Of a stretch of 64,000 nt of DNA, positions 55,467-64,000 are shown piece after piece. The DNA is from Edaphosphingomonas laterariae. GTDB taxonomy: Bacteria; Pseudomonadota; Alphaproteobacteria; Sphingomonadales; Sphingomonadaceae. The translations under genes and the position numbers were made by a program. The stretch covers positions 108,972-172,971 of the forward strand of contig NZ_FZOS01000007.1 of the NCBI RefSeq assembly GCF_900188165.1. Direction: 5' to 3'. Every line of letters starts with the position of its first letter. Within the stretch, counting starts at the first letter, position 1. The notes below the pieces were generated by a model. The model worked only from the letters and a program-made list of their open reading frames with translations. It was not told the DNA's origin and did not search any database.

Positions 55467-56180
55467 ATGTCGCTTCACCTTCTTCTGACCGGCGCGAGCC
55501 GGGGCATCGGCCGCGCCATCGGCGCGCGGCTCGAGCGTGAGGCAGGCGTGCGCCTTGTCGGGCAGGCGACGGCCGCCAGCGGCGATCTGATCGCGGCGGA
55601 CTTTGCCAGCCCCGGCGCTGCCCCCGCGCTCTGGGCCGAGGCGCTCGACCGCCTGGACGGACGGATCGACATAGTGATCAACAATGCCGGTGTGTTCGAA
55701 GCCGCGCCGATCGACCTGGCGGACGGTGACTGGGCGGCGGCCTGGGCACGCACGCTGCAGATCAATCTCGTCGCGGCGGCTGAACTGTGCCGTCTGGCGG
55801 TCCGCCACTGGCAGGATCGCGGCAGCGGCGGACGGATCATCAACGTCGCCAGCCGGGCCGCGCATCGCGGCGACAGCGCCGATCACTGGCATTATGCCGC
55901 CTCCAAGGCGGGATTGCTCGGGATGACGAAGTCGATCGCCCGCGCTTATGCCGCCGATGGCATATGGGCCTTTGCCGTGTGCCCCGGTTTCACGATGACC
56001 GATGCCGTCGGCGATACGCTCTCCGGCCCCGGCGGGCAGCGCCTGCTCGCCGATATTCCGCTCGGCCGTGCCGCCTTGCCCGATGAGGTGGCGGAAGCGG
56101 TCCGTTTTCTCGCGCTCGATGCGCCGCCTTCGATGACGGGCGCCGTCATCGACATCAATGGAGCCAGTTATGTCCGCTAG
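55467..56180 (+). CDS. Short-chain dehydrogenase/reductase
   Basis: A 237-residue SDR with TGASRGIGRAIG, NNAGVFEAAP, catalytic Ser in INVASRAAHRG and YAASKAGLLG for Tyr and Lys. The chain ends MTGAVIDINGASYVR, close to FabG-like enzymes. The substrate is unknown. Its 3' end overlaps prmA by 11 bases, so the two are probably co-transcribed. Confidence 0.92.
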   Translation: MSLHLLLTGASRGIGRAIGARLEREAGVRLVGQATAASGDLIAADFASPGAAPALWAEALDRLDGRIDIVINNAGVFEAAPIDLADGDWAAAWARTLQINLVAAAELCRLAVRHWQDRGSGGRIINVASRAAHRGDSADHWHYAASKAGLLGMTKSIARAYAADGIWAFAVCPGFTMTDAVGDTLSGPGGQRLLADIPLGRAALPDEVAEAVRFLALDAPPSMTGAVIDINGASYVR

Positions 56181-57177
56181 GGCCCCCCGCAGCCGCACGA
56201 CCAAGGAGCCCAAGGGCGATGGCGTCACCGGCTTCCCCTTCGATGCTCCGCGCGAAGGCAGCTGGAAACTGACCTTGCCGTGCACCAAGATCGAGGGCGA
56301 GCAGCTGGCTGAAGACGTGCCGGCGCTCCTGTCGTTCGATCCGCCGCCGACGCTGATGACCAGCGAGCCCGATCCCGACCGGCCGGACGACTGGCAACTC
56401 GACGCCTATTTCGAAACCCGGCCCGACGATGCCGCGATCGCGCTGATCCGGGGCCTGGTGCCCAGCGCGGCGAATGTCGAACCGCTGCTCGAGCATATCG
56501 ACGAGCAGGATTGGGTGACGCTGTCGCAGGCGGGGCTGGAACCGATCCGCGCGGGCCGCTTCTATGTCCGCACGCCCGCCTCCGCCGAAACCCCGCCCGC
56601 CGGGATGACGGTGTTCACCATCGAGGCGGGGCGCGCCTTTGGCACCGGCCACCACGAAACCACCACTGGCTGCCTGGAGATGATCGACCGGCTGAAGCGC
56701 AACGGCCGTCGCTTCACCGATGTCGCCGATGTCGGCACGGGCACGGGCCTGCTGGCCTTTGCCGCGCGTTCGGTGTGGCCGGCGGCACGCGTCGTCGCCT
56801 CCGATATCGATCCGGTCGCGATCGAGGTGACGGCCGAAAACGCCGTCGTGAACGGCATAGCGGCGGGCGAGGGGATTCGTGCACGCGGCCATGGGCGGCT
56901 CGAACTGGTGACGGCGCCGGGTCTCGCCCACAGCCGGCTGCGCGCGCGCGCGCCTTATGATCTCATCATCGCCAACATCCTGGCCGGGCCGTTGATCGAG
57001 CTCGCCCCCGTGCTGGCCGGCGCGCTGATGCCCGGTGGTTCGCTGATTCTGGCTGGTCTGCTCGACACGCAGGCAGATCGCGTCGCCGCCGCCTATCGCC
57101 GGCAGGGCATGCGCCTCGCCGACAGCATCGTGCGCGGCGACTGGCCGACCCTGCGGCTCGTCAAGCGCCGCCGCTGA
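56170..57177 (+). CDS. prmA: Ribosomal protein L11 methyltransferase
   Basis: A 335-residue SAM-dependent enzyme that methylates ribosomal protein L11. The C-terminal catalytic domain has FGTGHHETTTGCLEMID, VADVGTGTGLLAFAA, ASDIDPVAIEVT and DLIIANILAGPL. The ATG at 56170 has GGAG about seven bases upstream; an ATG at 56158 is the alternative. It ends 123 bases before tRNA-Pro and is the last core gene in the window. Confidence 0.94.
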   Translation: MSARAPRSRTTKEPKGDGVTGFPFDAPREGSWKLTLPCTKIEGEQLAEDVPALLSFDPPPTLMTSEPDPDRPDDWQLDAYFETRPDDAAIALIRGLVPSAANVEPLLEHIDEQDWVTLSQAGLEPIRAGRFYVRTPASAETPPAGMTVFTIEAGRAFGTGHHETTTGCLEMIDRLKRNGRRFTDVADVGTGTGLLAFAARSVWPAARVVASDIDPVAIEVTAENAVVNGIAAGEGIRARGHGRLELVTAPGLAHSRLRARAPYDLIIANILAGPLIELAPVLAGALMPGGSLILAGLLDTQADRVAAAYRRQGMRLADSIVRGDWPTLRLVKRRR

Positions 57178-57300
57178 CCCGGCGGGCCATATGTTGCCGG
57201 TGACCGCCCGCGCGTTCTGCGTGGGCGCCGGCGGAAACCGTGCGGTGAGACGTACGGTGGGAGTTGTGCTCGCGCCACCGGTCGGCTAGCAGCGCAGCGT

Positions 57301-57925
<625 letters not shown>

Positions 57926-60900
57926 ATGAGCCTTCGCTTTTCCGAGGCCGGGCCGGAATTTCCAGAACAGCTGGTCGACGCTCTTCTGACCGGAGATGTC
58001 GTCTTCCTGTGCGGTGCTGGGGTGAGCGCACCGCAATTGCCCGGGTTCGGCGCGCTCGTGACGCGCTGCTTTGCCAGTCTCAACGTCGATATGAGCGCGT
58101 CGGAGCAATTATCGTTCGATGAGAACCGGTTTGAGGAAGCGCTAGGGTCGCTCAGCCGCCGGATCGTCAATCCGACCGACATGACTCGCGCAGTCGTGGG
58201 GGAGTTGCAGCCACCCGTCGATGCGGATCTCTCGCATCATCGCACCATCCTGCGGCTGTCACGTGATCTCGAAAACCGTCCTGCAATCGTGACCACCAAC
58301 TTCGACACATTGATCGAACGCGCTCTGCGCGAGACCGAGGAAGTCGAGCAGGTCCGCACCTTCAGCTTCGCCGGGCAGGATCTGCCGCCGCCAGGCAGCG
58401 CCGGATTTGGCGGGATCATCCATATCCATGGTCGGATCGCAGACGCGGACCTCGGCTTGGATGAAACGCCGCTGGTCGTAACCAGCGCCGATTATGGCGA
58501 TGCCTATATGCGATCAGGCTGGGCGTCGCGATTCCTGTTCGACCTATGCCGAACCAAAACCATCGTTCTGGTCGGCTATAGCGCCGGTGACGCGCCGGTC
58601 CGATATTTCCTGAACGTCCTCGAAGCGGATCGGCAGCGCTTTCCTGATCTGCGCCCGGTCTATGCGATCGACGCTGTGGTGACGCGCGACTTGGCGGATG
58701 TCCGCTGGGCGGCGCTTGCGGTCGACCCGATCGTCTATGAATACCAGCTCGATGGGGCTGGCAATCCGACCAGCCATGCCGCCCTGTGGCCGGACCTTGA
58801 GAAACTGGCGGATCTCGTCGAGCGACCGCGGGCGACGCGGCGCGATTGGGCGCGGGCGATCCTCGCAAAGCCCTTCGCCGACGCTGATGCCGCGGAACTC
58901 GATCACGCCGCATGGCTGTTCAGCGGCCGTCGAGATCTGTGGTCGCTTGCGATCCCGACCATTATCGACGGAGACTGGTTCGACTTTTTTGCCGACCGAA
59001 AACTATGGACTGAGCGCGACGCATCCTGGATCGTTGCTGCTTGGCTTGTCAGGGATCTTTCGTCGCCAGACCGTTTCCGGCGAGCCGTCGAATGGCTTGA
59101 GAAACTCGGCAAGTCCTTTGCCGACGAACTCGCTCGGCGCATCAGGCAAGTGAAGGATGCGCCGGTCCTGTGGCTCCGCCTCTGGCGTCTTCTCACGATC
59201 AGCCGCCCGGATCGCGGCGACCATTGGGAAGATCGCGCCTATACGCTGATGGAGGTGCTTAAAGGTCCTGTCGTGCTGCACGCCGACCTCGAACGGGCAG
59301 TGAGCCTGCTGACCCCCGCGCTCGAACTGCGGTCCGGCAGATCTTTCTTCGATGACGAACCTGTCGTCGATCCCCCGCGGCGACTTTCTGACCTCGCCTG
59401 GCCGCGGCTGACGCTTTCGGACCGCGGTGGTGCATCGGATCTTGTCGCCGCGTTGGTGGCTGTGCCGCAGCCGCTGGTCCTGCTCGAGATCGCCAGCGCG
59501 AGGCTGCGTGCGACAGTTGGGCTTTCGCTCGATATCGGTACGATCGAGGGAGATTATGACGGCAATGATGGGGCGGTGCCGTCGGTCGAACCACATGGTC
59601 AAAATGAGCATCATGACGGGCCGATCTTCTTGGTCGAGTTGCTCGCACGATTGCTTGAGCCGGCGGCCGTCACGAACCGCGATGCGGTCCGTGCGCAAGC
59701 TTCGGCGTGGAAGGCCATGCCCGGTATCCTTGGGACGCGGCTCTGGCTGCACAGCTTGCGTCTGGCGGACCTGTTCGACGCCGACGAAGCGTTCGCCGGA
59801 CTCTCGGGCCTTTCGCGCGATATCTTCTGGGCGGTGCGACGGGAGCTCGCACTCGTGTTGCGTGACCGCGCTGGGGATGCGCGCGCCGACCTGGTTGCGG
59901 CTGTCGAACAGCGCATCCTAACGGAGGGGCCGGCTTACTATGACCGATATGCAATCGAGGACGGCCAGGCGGACTGGCGGAGCCATGCCCTCGACGCGGA
60001 GGTATGGCTGCGGCTCAACATGCTCGAACAGGCAGGAAGACTGACGGCCGAAGGTACGGCCGAGCTTGCCGCCATCAAGGCGCGACGGGTCTACTTGGCG
60101 CGTGGTGTCGAGGACCACGACTTTTTTGGATCCTATTCGACTGGTGTGCATATGGTGGTCGGCGACGCGCAGCCGATCATCGATGCCGCGGAAGGCGAGC
60201 GGTTGCAGGTGGCGCGCGAAGTGCTCGGCAGCCATGACATCGAAAAACAGCAAGGCTGGAGCGCATTTTGCCGCACCAACCCGAGGGGCGCGCTCGACAC
60301 GCTCAAGGGTGCGCCGCTCGACGATGCCAATGCGCCGTTATGGCGAGACCTGATTGGTGCGCTGTCTTTTCCGGAAGGCGAGAAGGATCCCGACCGCCGA
60401 CCGCTTGTCGTCGAACTGTTTGGCGTCCTCGAACCGGCGGAAGCACCGTTTCTGACGCTGGTCGCGGATCGACTTGCCGATCTCTACTGGTCCTCACCGC
60501 GCCAAGCGGAACCCGCCATCGCCTCCTGGTGGCAAAGGCTGTTCACAGCAGCTGTGGCGCGTGACACCGAGCCCCTCGATTTCACGCGCGATCTCTATGC
60601 CGACCTGATCAACACACCGGGCGGGCGCCTGACCCAGGCAGCGCTCATTGACATCGAGGCCCGGCGCAAGGCGAATGAGCCGATCGGTCCCGAGCTGCTG
60701 GAAGCGCTCGATGCGGCTGTGACGGCGCCGGGCCGTCAGGGCGCCATGGCGAGAGGCGCACTGGTGTTCGCGGCGGGATTTGTGCTGACTATTGAGGGGC
60801 AGACCGTCACGCCGTTACTCGAGGCCGCGCTGGCGGGTGACGGCGACGAGGCAGTTGCGTTACGCCGGGTTCTCGTCACCGATTCACGCCTTTCATCGGT

Positions 60901-61540
60901 CGCCTCCCGGACCTTCAGCGCGGCTGTCCTGCGCGGCGTCGGCGAGCTGACCGGTCGTGGCCATGATCTCACCAACGCCGCTGCCAAGATCATCGCGCCG
61001 GCGCTTTCGATTCTGCGCGGCGAACAGACCGAGGCAGACTGGGGCATGGGCATCGCGGACGCTGCCAAGGCGCTCCGCGCCGGGCCATTGGCTTTGCGCA
61101 GCGGCGTGGCCGAACTGGTGAAGCAATGGATCCATCAGATCGATGAGGATCGCGCGGTCGCCTGGCGGACGGGAATAGGTCCGCTCCTGCTCGCAATCTG
61201 GCCGCGTGAGCGCAGCTTTCGCGAACGGGAGTTCAGCCGGCACTTCGCTGATCTGGCCGTGGAGAGCGGAGACGCCTTTCCAGAAGCGCTCGAGCAGCTC
61301 CTACCGCATATGACGCTCCTAGAAGGGCACGGCGGCACCTACGCGATCGAACGGTCCGGGGTACCCGAGAAGTTCGCCCGTGAGACGCTCATCCTGTTGT
61401 GGAAGCTGTTCGGCCCGGGCACGACCAGCGACCTGTATGGCGTGCCAAAGATCCTCGATCGCCTGATTGAATCGCTCTCGGCGATCGAACTGGACCGCCG
61501 GCTGCAATGGCTCGACCAGAAAGCCACCCGGTATGAGTGA
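57926..61540 (+). CDS. SIR2-domain NADase-like defence protein, 1204 aa
   Basis: A very large protein with an N-terminal SIR2-like domain (about residues 20-280). The NAD-binding GAGVS is at 30-34, TTNFD at 123-127, the catalytic His in HIHG at 166-169 and GYSAGD at 217-222. These residues argue for an active NAD hydrolase. The remaining 900 residues are mostly helical, with repeated Trp- and Leu-rich segments, and are probably the sensor; the layout recalls SIR2-DUF4020 proteins and the defence-associated sirtuin DSR1, from memory. Such proteins deplete NAD on phage infection. The ATG at 57926 overlaps TATAAT. It overlaps the next gene by eight bases. Confidence 0.85.
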   Translation: MSLRFSEAGPEFPEQLVDALLTGDVVFLCGAGVSAPQLPGFGALVTRCFASLNVDMSASEQLSFDENRFEEALGSLSRRIVNPTDMTRAVVGELQPPVDADLSHHRTILRLSRDLENRPAIVTTNFDTLIERALRETEEVEQVRTFSFAGQDLPPPGSAGFGGIIHIHGRIADADLGLDETPLVVTSADYGDAYMRSGWASRFLFDLCRTKTIVLVGYSAGDAPVRYFLNVLEADRQRFPDLRPVYAIDAVVTRDLADVRWAALAVDPIVYEYQLDGAGNPTSHAALWPDLEKLADLVERPRATRRDWARAILAKPFADADAAELDHAAWLFSGRRDLWSLAIPTIIDGDWFDFFADRKLWTERDASWIVAAWLVRDLSSPDRFRRAVEWLEKLGKSFADELARRIRQVKDAPVLWLRLWRLLTISRPDRGDHWEDRAYTLMEVLKGPVVLHADLERAVSLLTPALELRSGRSFFDDEPVVDPPRRLSDLAWPRLTLSDRGGASDLVAALVAVPQPLVLLEIASARLRATVGLSLDIGTIEGDYDGNDGAVPSVEPHGQNEHHDGPIFLVELLARLLEPAAVTNRDAVRAQASAWKAMPGILGTRLWLHSLRLADLFDADEAFAGLSGLSRDIFWAVRRELALVLRDRAGDARADLVAAVEQRILTEGPAYYDRYAIEDGQADWRSHALDAEVWLRLNMLEQAGRLTAEGTAELAAIKARRVYLARGVEDHDFFGSYSTGVHMVVGDAQPIIDAAEGERLQVAREVLGSHDIEKQQGWSAFCRTNPRGALDTLKGAPLDDANAPLWRDLIGALSFPEGEKDPDRRPLVVELFGVLEPAEAPFLTLVADRLADLYWSSPRQAEPAIASWWQRLFTAAVARDTEPLDFTRDLYADLINTPGGRLTQAALIDIEARRKANEPIGPELLEALDAAVTAPGRQGAMARGALVFAAGFVLTIEGQTVTPLLEAALAGDGDEAVALRRVLVTDSRLSSVASRTFSAAVLRGVGELTGRGHDLTNAAAKIIAPALSILRGEQTEADWGMGIADAAKALRAGPLALRSGVAELVKQWIHQIDEDRAVAWRTGIGPLLLAIWPRERSFREREFSRHFADLAVESGDAFPEALEQLLPHMTLLEGHGGTYAIERSGVPEKFARETLILLWKLFGPGTTSDLYGVPKILDRLIESLSAIELDRRLQWLDQKATRYE

Positions 61541-62480
61541 TCCGGAACCGACCCGGACAACCTTCGAAAATGTCGACCCGACGTTGTCGCTCGACGATCA
61601 GAAGCGGTTGGTCGTGGATTCGGGCCGCAGACGGCATCTGAGCTGGGGCATGGATTTCGACAGCCGGGCGCTTTCACTCGACCCCCACATTCCCGATCAT
61701 TGGGAAGAACAGGTGAAGGAACTTCACCGGCAGAACCTGCAAGCGGCGCGCGTCGGCATGATCGAGGAATTCGGTGAGCGCGGCATCGATGCCAAGATCG
61801 ATAATTTCGTGGCGATCGGGGTCAAGCCATTCTCGGTACTCGCGCATCACAACGCACTGTTTCATCAGGTCCGGCAGGCCTTTGTGATCGGCGCTTACTA
61901 TCCGGCGCTGGTTGGGGCATGCGCGCTTGGCGAGCGCATCCTCAATCACCTGATGCTGGACATGCGCGGCCACTTCACAGCGACGCCGGAATACAAGAAG
62001 GTCTATCGAAAGGATTCCTTCGATGATTGGCGTTTGCCGATCGACACCCTCGAAGCGTGGGGCATTCTGCTACCAGATGCTGTCGTCGAATACCGCGCCC
62101 TGATGGGATTGCGTCACCGATCGATACATTTCAACCCGGAGACAACGAACGCCCTGCGAGAAGAAGCACTGGCCGCAATCATCCATGTGCGCAAGATCAT
62201 CGAACAGCAGTTCGCGAGTCATGCCCTCCGACCCTGGTTCATAGCCAATACGCTCGGTCATGCCTTCATCCGCAAGGACTATGAAAGCCACCCCTACGTT
62301 CGCGCGTACTTCCTTCCCAATTGCCCGTTTGTTGGGCCGCTATTTGGCATGGCTCCTGGAAAAGGTGGATGGGAATTTTTCGACCTAGCCGATTACGGCG
62401 ATGGTGACTGGACGGACGATGAATTCGCGGCCGCGTATAATGATCGGGATCCTGCGCTGGTTGCCGGACCACCGGGCTAG
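61533..62480 (+). CDS. HEPN-like partner of the SIR2 protein, 315 aa
   Basis: This protein starts at the ATG at 61533, eight bases inside the SIR2 gene end, so the pair is translated together. It looks helical. The segment HNALFHQVRQAFVIGAYYPA, then GACALGERILNHLML and MGLRHRSIHFNPETT resembles an HEPN domain, and RHRSIH (residues 194-199) fits the catalytic R-x4-H pattern of HEPN ribonucleases. The C-terminal third has aromatic-rich segments (WFIANTLGHAFI, GGWEFFDLADYG) of unknown fold. Assignment to HEPN is by motif only; it could be an RNase, a sensor or an immunity partner for the sirtuin. Confidence 0.7.
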   Translation: MSDPEPTRTTFENVDPTLSLDDQKRLVVDSGRRRHLSWGMDFDSRALSLDPHIPDHWEEQVKELHRQNLQAARVGMIEEFGERGIDAKIDNFVAIGVKPFSVLAHHNALFHQVRQAFVIGAYYPALVGACALGERILNHLMLDMRGHFTATPEYKKVYRKDSFDDWRLPIDTLEAWGILLPDAVVEYRALMGLRHRSIHFNPETTNALREEALAAIIHVRKIIEQQFASHALRPWFIANTLGHAFIRKDYESHPYVRAYFLPNCPFVGPLFGMAPGKGGWEFFDLADYGDGDWTDDEFAAAYNDRDPALVAGPPG

Positions 62481-62560
62481 TCCCGAGGCAGACATGATAA
62501 CGGCGCGGCAAGCTGGGGAGCGGTTGATCGGGCTTCTGGCAGGTGATGACAGGATGCCAC

Positions 62561-63906
62561 TTAAAGCTCGTCGTCACCAAGATCCTTTAGCCGGCCAAAC
62601 CATGGAAGGAGGCTGCCCAGCGCTTCCTGAAACGGATAGTCCTTGGGTTCGGTTTTCGCGAACTGCACGTCCTGATGAAGGCTGGAGAAGATCCAGCCGA
62701 CTCTCTCCCCCGACGCGATCTCGACCGTTGCCAGCAGCGATGCCTCGGTCGCGGTTCGCAGCACGTCCTCGAGCTCGGAGATTGTGCAGAATGCGACGGG
62801 CAGGCGATCCTCCAGGGAAATGGCATGGGCACTGGCATCGGCGAGTACATGGGCACGCTCAATGATCTGGGGAATTATGGTCGAGCGTCCGGCGAACCAT
62901 TCATCGAGTGTAAGGATCAAAAGCCTGACGTCATCCGCCACGCGCATCGAAGCTAAGCCGAGCCGGCTGTGTGCGTAAAATCGCCAAAGCTGCATTACGC
63001 CCTTGGCGATCTCCTCATATCCACGATCTTCGCCAGGTGCTTCACCGAAGCGGGCGGCAACGCTCATCCGCGATGCTTTGCACTCAATCGCCAGTGAAAC
63101 AGCGCCGCACTGATCACGCATGAGAATGTCCGGGGTAGCGATCGGTCCCAAGGGCGTGCGATAACTTGACTCCGGGTCAAATTGGACCGCTGGCAACATC
63201 TGGGTCAGCAGATCAAGCGCATAGCTCTCAAACTTTCGGCCGACCTCATCTCGAACGGCTCCGCCACCTCCCACGACATCGTAAAACAGTCCGTTGGTTA
63301 CCCTGTCCATGATCAGGTCCGGCAACGGGGCCATCATCGTTCGCGCGCGATGGCCGACAAGGAGACAGGGATGTTGCCTGAGGATGCTGGGCTTATAGGC
63401 GGTCGCGAGGTCCATCGCGCGAAGGTCCGCTGCGTGGGTCCGTGCGACACTGATAGGTCGGGAAATACGCGCGAGCGTCTGCTCCAAGGTGTTTCGGGTG
63501 ATCCCCCATTCGTGGATCAGGTCCATGTCAGTGGCCGGACGAATGCCGGGCTCCGGATAAAGGACCGAAAGGAGCGAGAACCCCACAAGGGTCATATCGG
63601 AGGGGGTAAGATTGGCGGCTTGCTGTAGATAGGCGGCGCACTCGCCCTGCCCATAGATAAACGCGCTCCGATAAAGAGGCGGCAGCCCGACATAACCCCG
63701 CTGCCACGGGAACTGTCGAGCACCGATCCTGCCGAGTTCGACCAAGATATTTACATCCTCGCGACGGGCGAGATACTCCGCTCCTTCCATCGAGCGCAGC
63801 AGATTGACAAGATCGCCGATCGCGTTCCAGTCTCGACAATCGAAGGTTTGAAAAGTGCTCTTGGGGATCGTGAGGAGTTCGTTCGCAAGCGTCTCGAGCT
63901 CCCACG
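62561..63906 (-). CDS. PD-(D/E)xK nuclease-like protein, 5' end cut by IS
   Basis: About 448 residues remain. The C-terminal half has a nuclease-like core: TPDILM, then 14 residues after the Asp the strand LAIECKASR, giving the D...ExK metal site of PD-(D/E)xK nucleases, with a preceding helix EVGRKFESYALDLL. The N-terminal half is helical and unrecognised. The open frame runs to a GTG at 63979, but its first 24 codons lie in the end of an IS21-type element, so the original start is lost; an internal ATG at 63790 could still be used. It converges on the SIR2 operon with 80 bases between, and may be a third defence component or an unrelated one. Confidence 0.65.
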
Positions 63907-64000
63907 TGTTGATTTCCACTGAGAGCTGACCCGGGAAGGGCCGATATTTCCACTGAGAAGTGACCCATGTTGAACTCACCCCTCCGGCTTGGCGAGCGGG
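63907..64000. mobile_element. End of an IS21-family insertion sequence (runs off window)
   Basis: Starting at TGTTGA (63907), two 21-bp repeats, atttccactgagagctgacc (63912-63931, plus c) and atttccactgagaagtgacc (63946-63965, plus c), lie 34 bases apart and agree at 19 of 21 positions. Multiple terminal repeats with this CACTGAGA..TGACCC sequence are typical of IS21-family ends. The transposase genes istA and istB would lie beyond the window. Confidence 0.7.

Overview
The window is high-GC, dense DNA whose core genes have the character of an alphaproteobacterium of the order Sphingomonadales. The grounds are the gene order rpsB-tsf-pyrH-frr-uppS-cdsA-dxr-rseP-bamA-skp-fabZ, an NADP isocitrate dehydrogenase of the eukaryote-like type, a TorF-type porin, a TonB-dependent receptor, Coq7, many GTG starts with 4-base stop/start overlaps, and an intergenic palindrome of the kind common in sphingomonads. 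This assignment is inference from gene content; no species can be named.

Layout. 1-450: the 3' end of a TonB-dependent receptor with its terminator. 450-5917: tRNA-Glu(CTC) carrying a small integrated island, bounded by a perfect 17-bp repeat of the tRNA 3' end (509-525 and 5901-5917). The island holds a tyrosine integrase, a ParB-like protein, a serine recombinase, an unknown cargo protein and a 55-residue protein. 5954-14050: the high-affinity potassium system, with kdpE, kdpC, kdpB, kdpA, kdpF and a second microprotein on the minus strand and kdpD divergent. Tandem 11-bp repeats between the two units look like a KdpE operator. 14116-20132: a minus-strand operon of a TetR regulator, a short-chain dehydrogenase, an aldehyde dehydrogenase and two tandem P450s, probably for oxidising a hydrophobic compound. 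20223-25090: icd, torF, a small hidden ORF, and the phospholipid genes psd and pssA.

25091-37040: the translation, envelope and lipid block ending with fabZ, then mobA on the opposite strand and rpmE. 37216-45464: small membrane and exported proteins, coq7-dsbB, and a minus-strand block proA-nadD-rsfS-rlmH-envC-ctpA. 45527-48622: DUF3667, DUF1330, zapE and a thioesterase. 48774-52526: sdhCDAB with an unexpected small membrane-protein gene between sdhA and sdhB. 52678-55397: two soluble globin-coupled-sensor-like chemoreceptors whose signalling halves are almost identical in DNA. 55467-57177: a short-chain dehydrogenase and prmA. 57301: tRNA-Pro(TGG).

57378-64000 is a second accessory region, beside tRNA-Pro. 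It contains a two-gene operon: a 1204-residue protein with an N-terminal SIR2 NADase-like domain, and a 315-residue all-helical-looking protein with an HEPN-type Rx4H motif. Facing it is a PD-(D/E)xK nuclease-like gene whose 5' end is cut by the end of an IS21-type insertion sequence that runs out of the window. The SIR2 plus HEPN-like pair is the best candidate for a little-described system, most likely anti-phage abortive infection.
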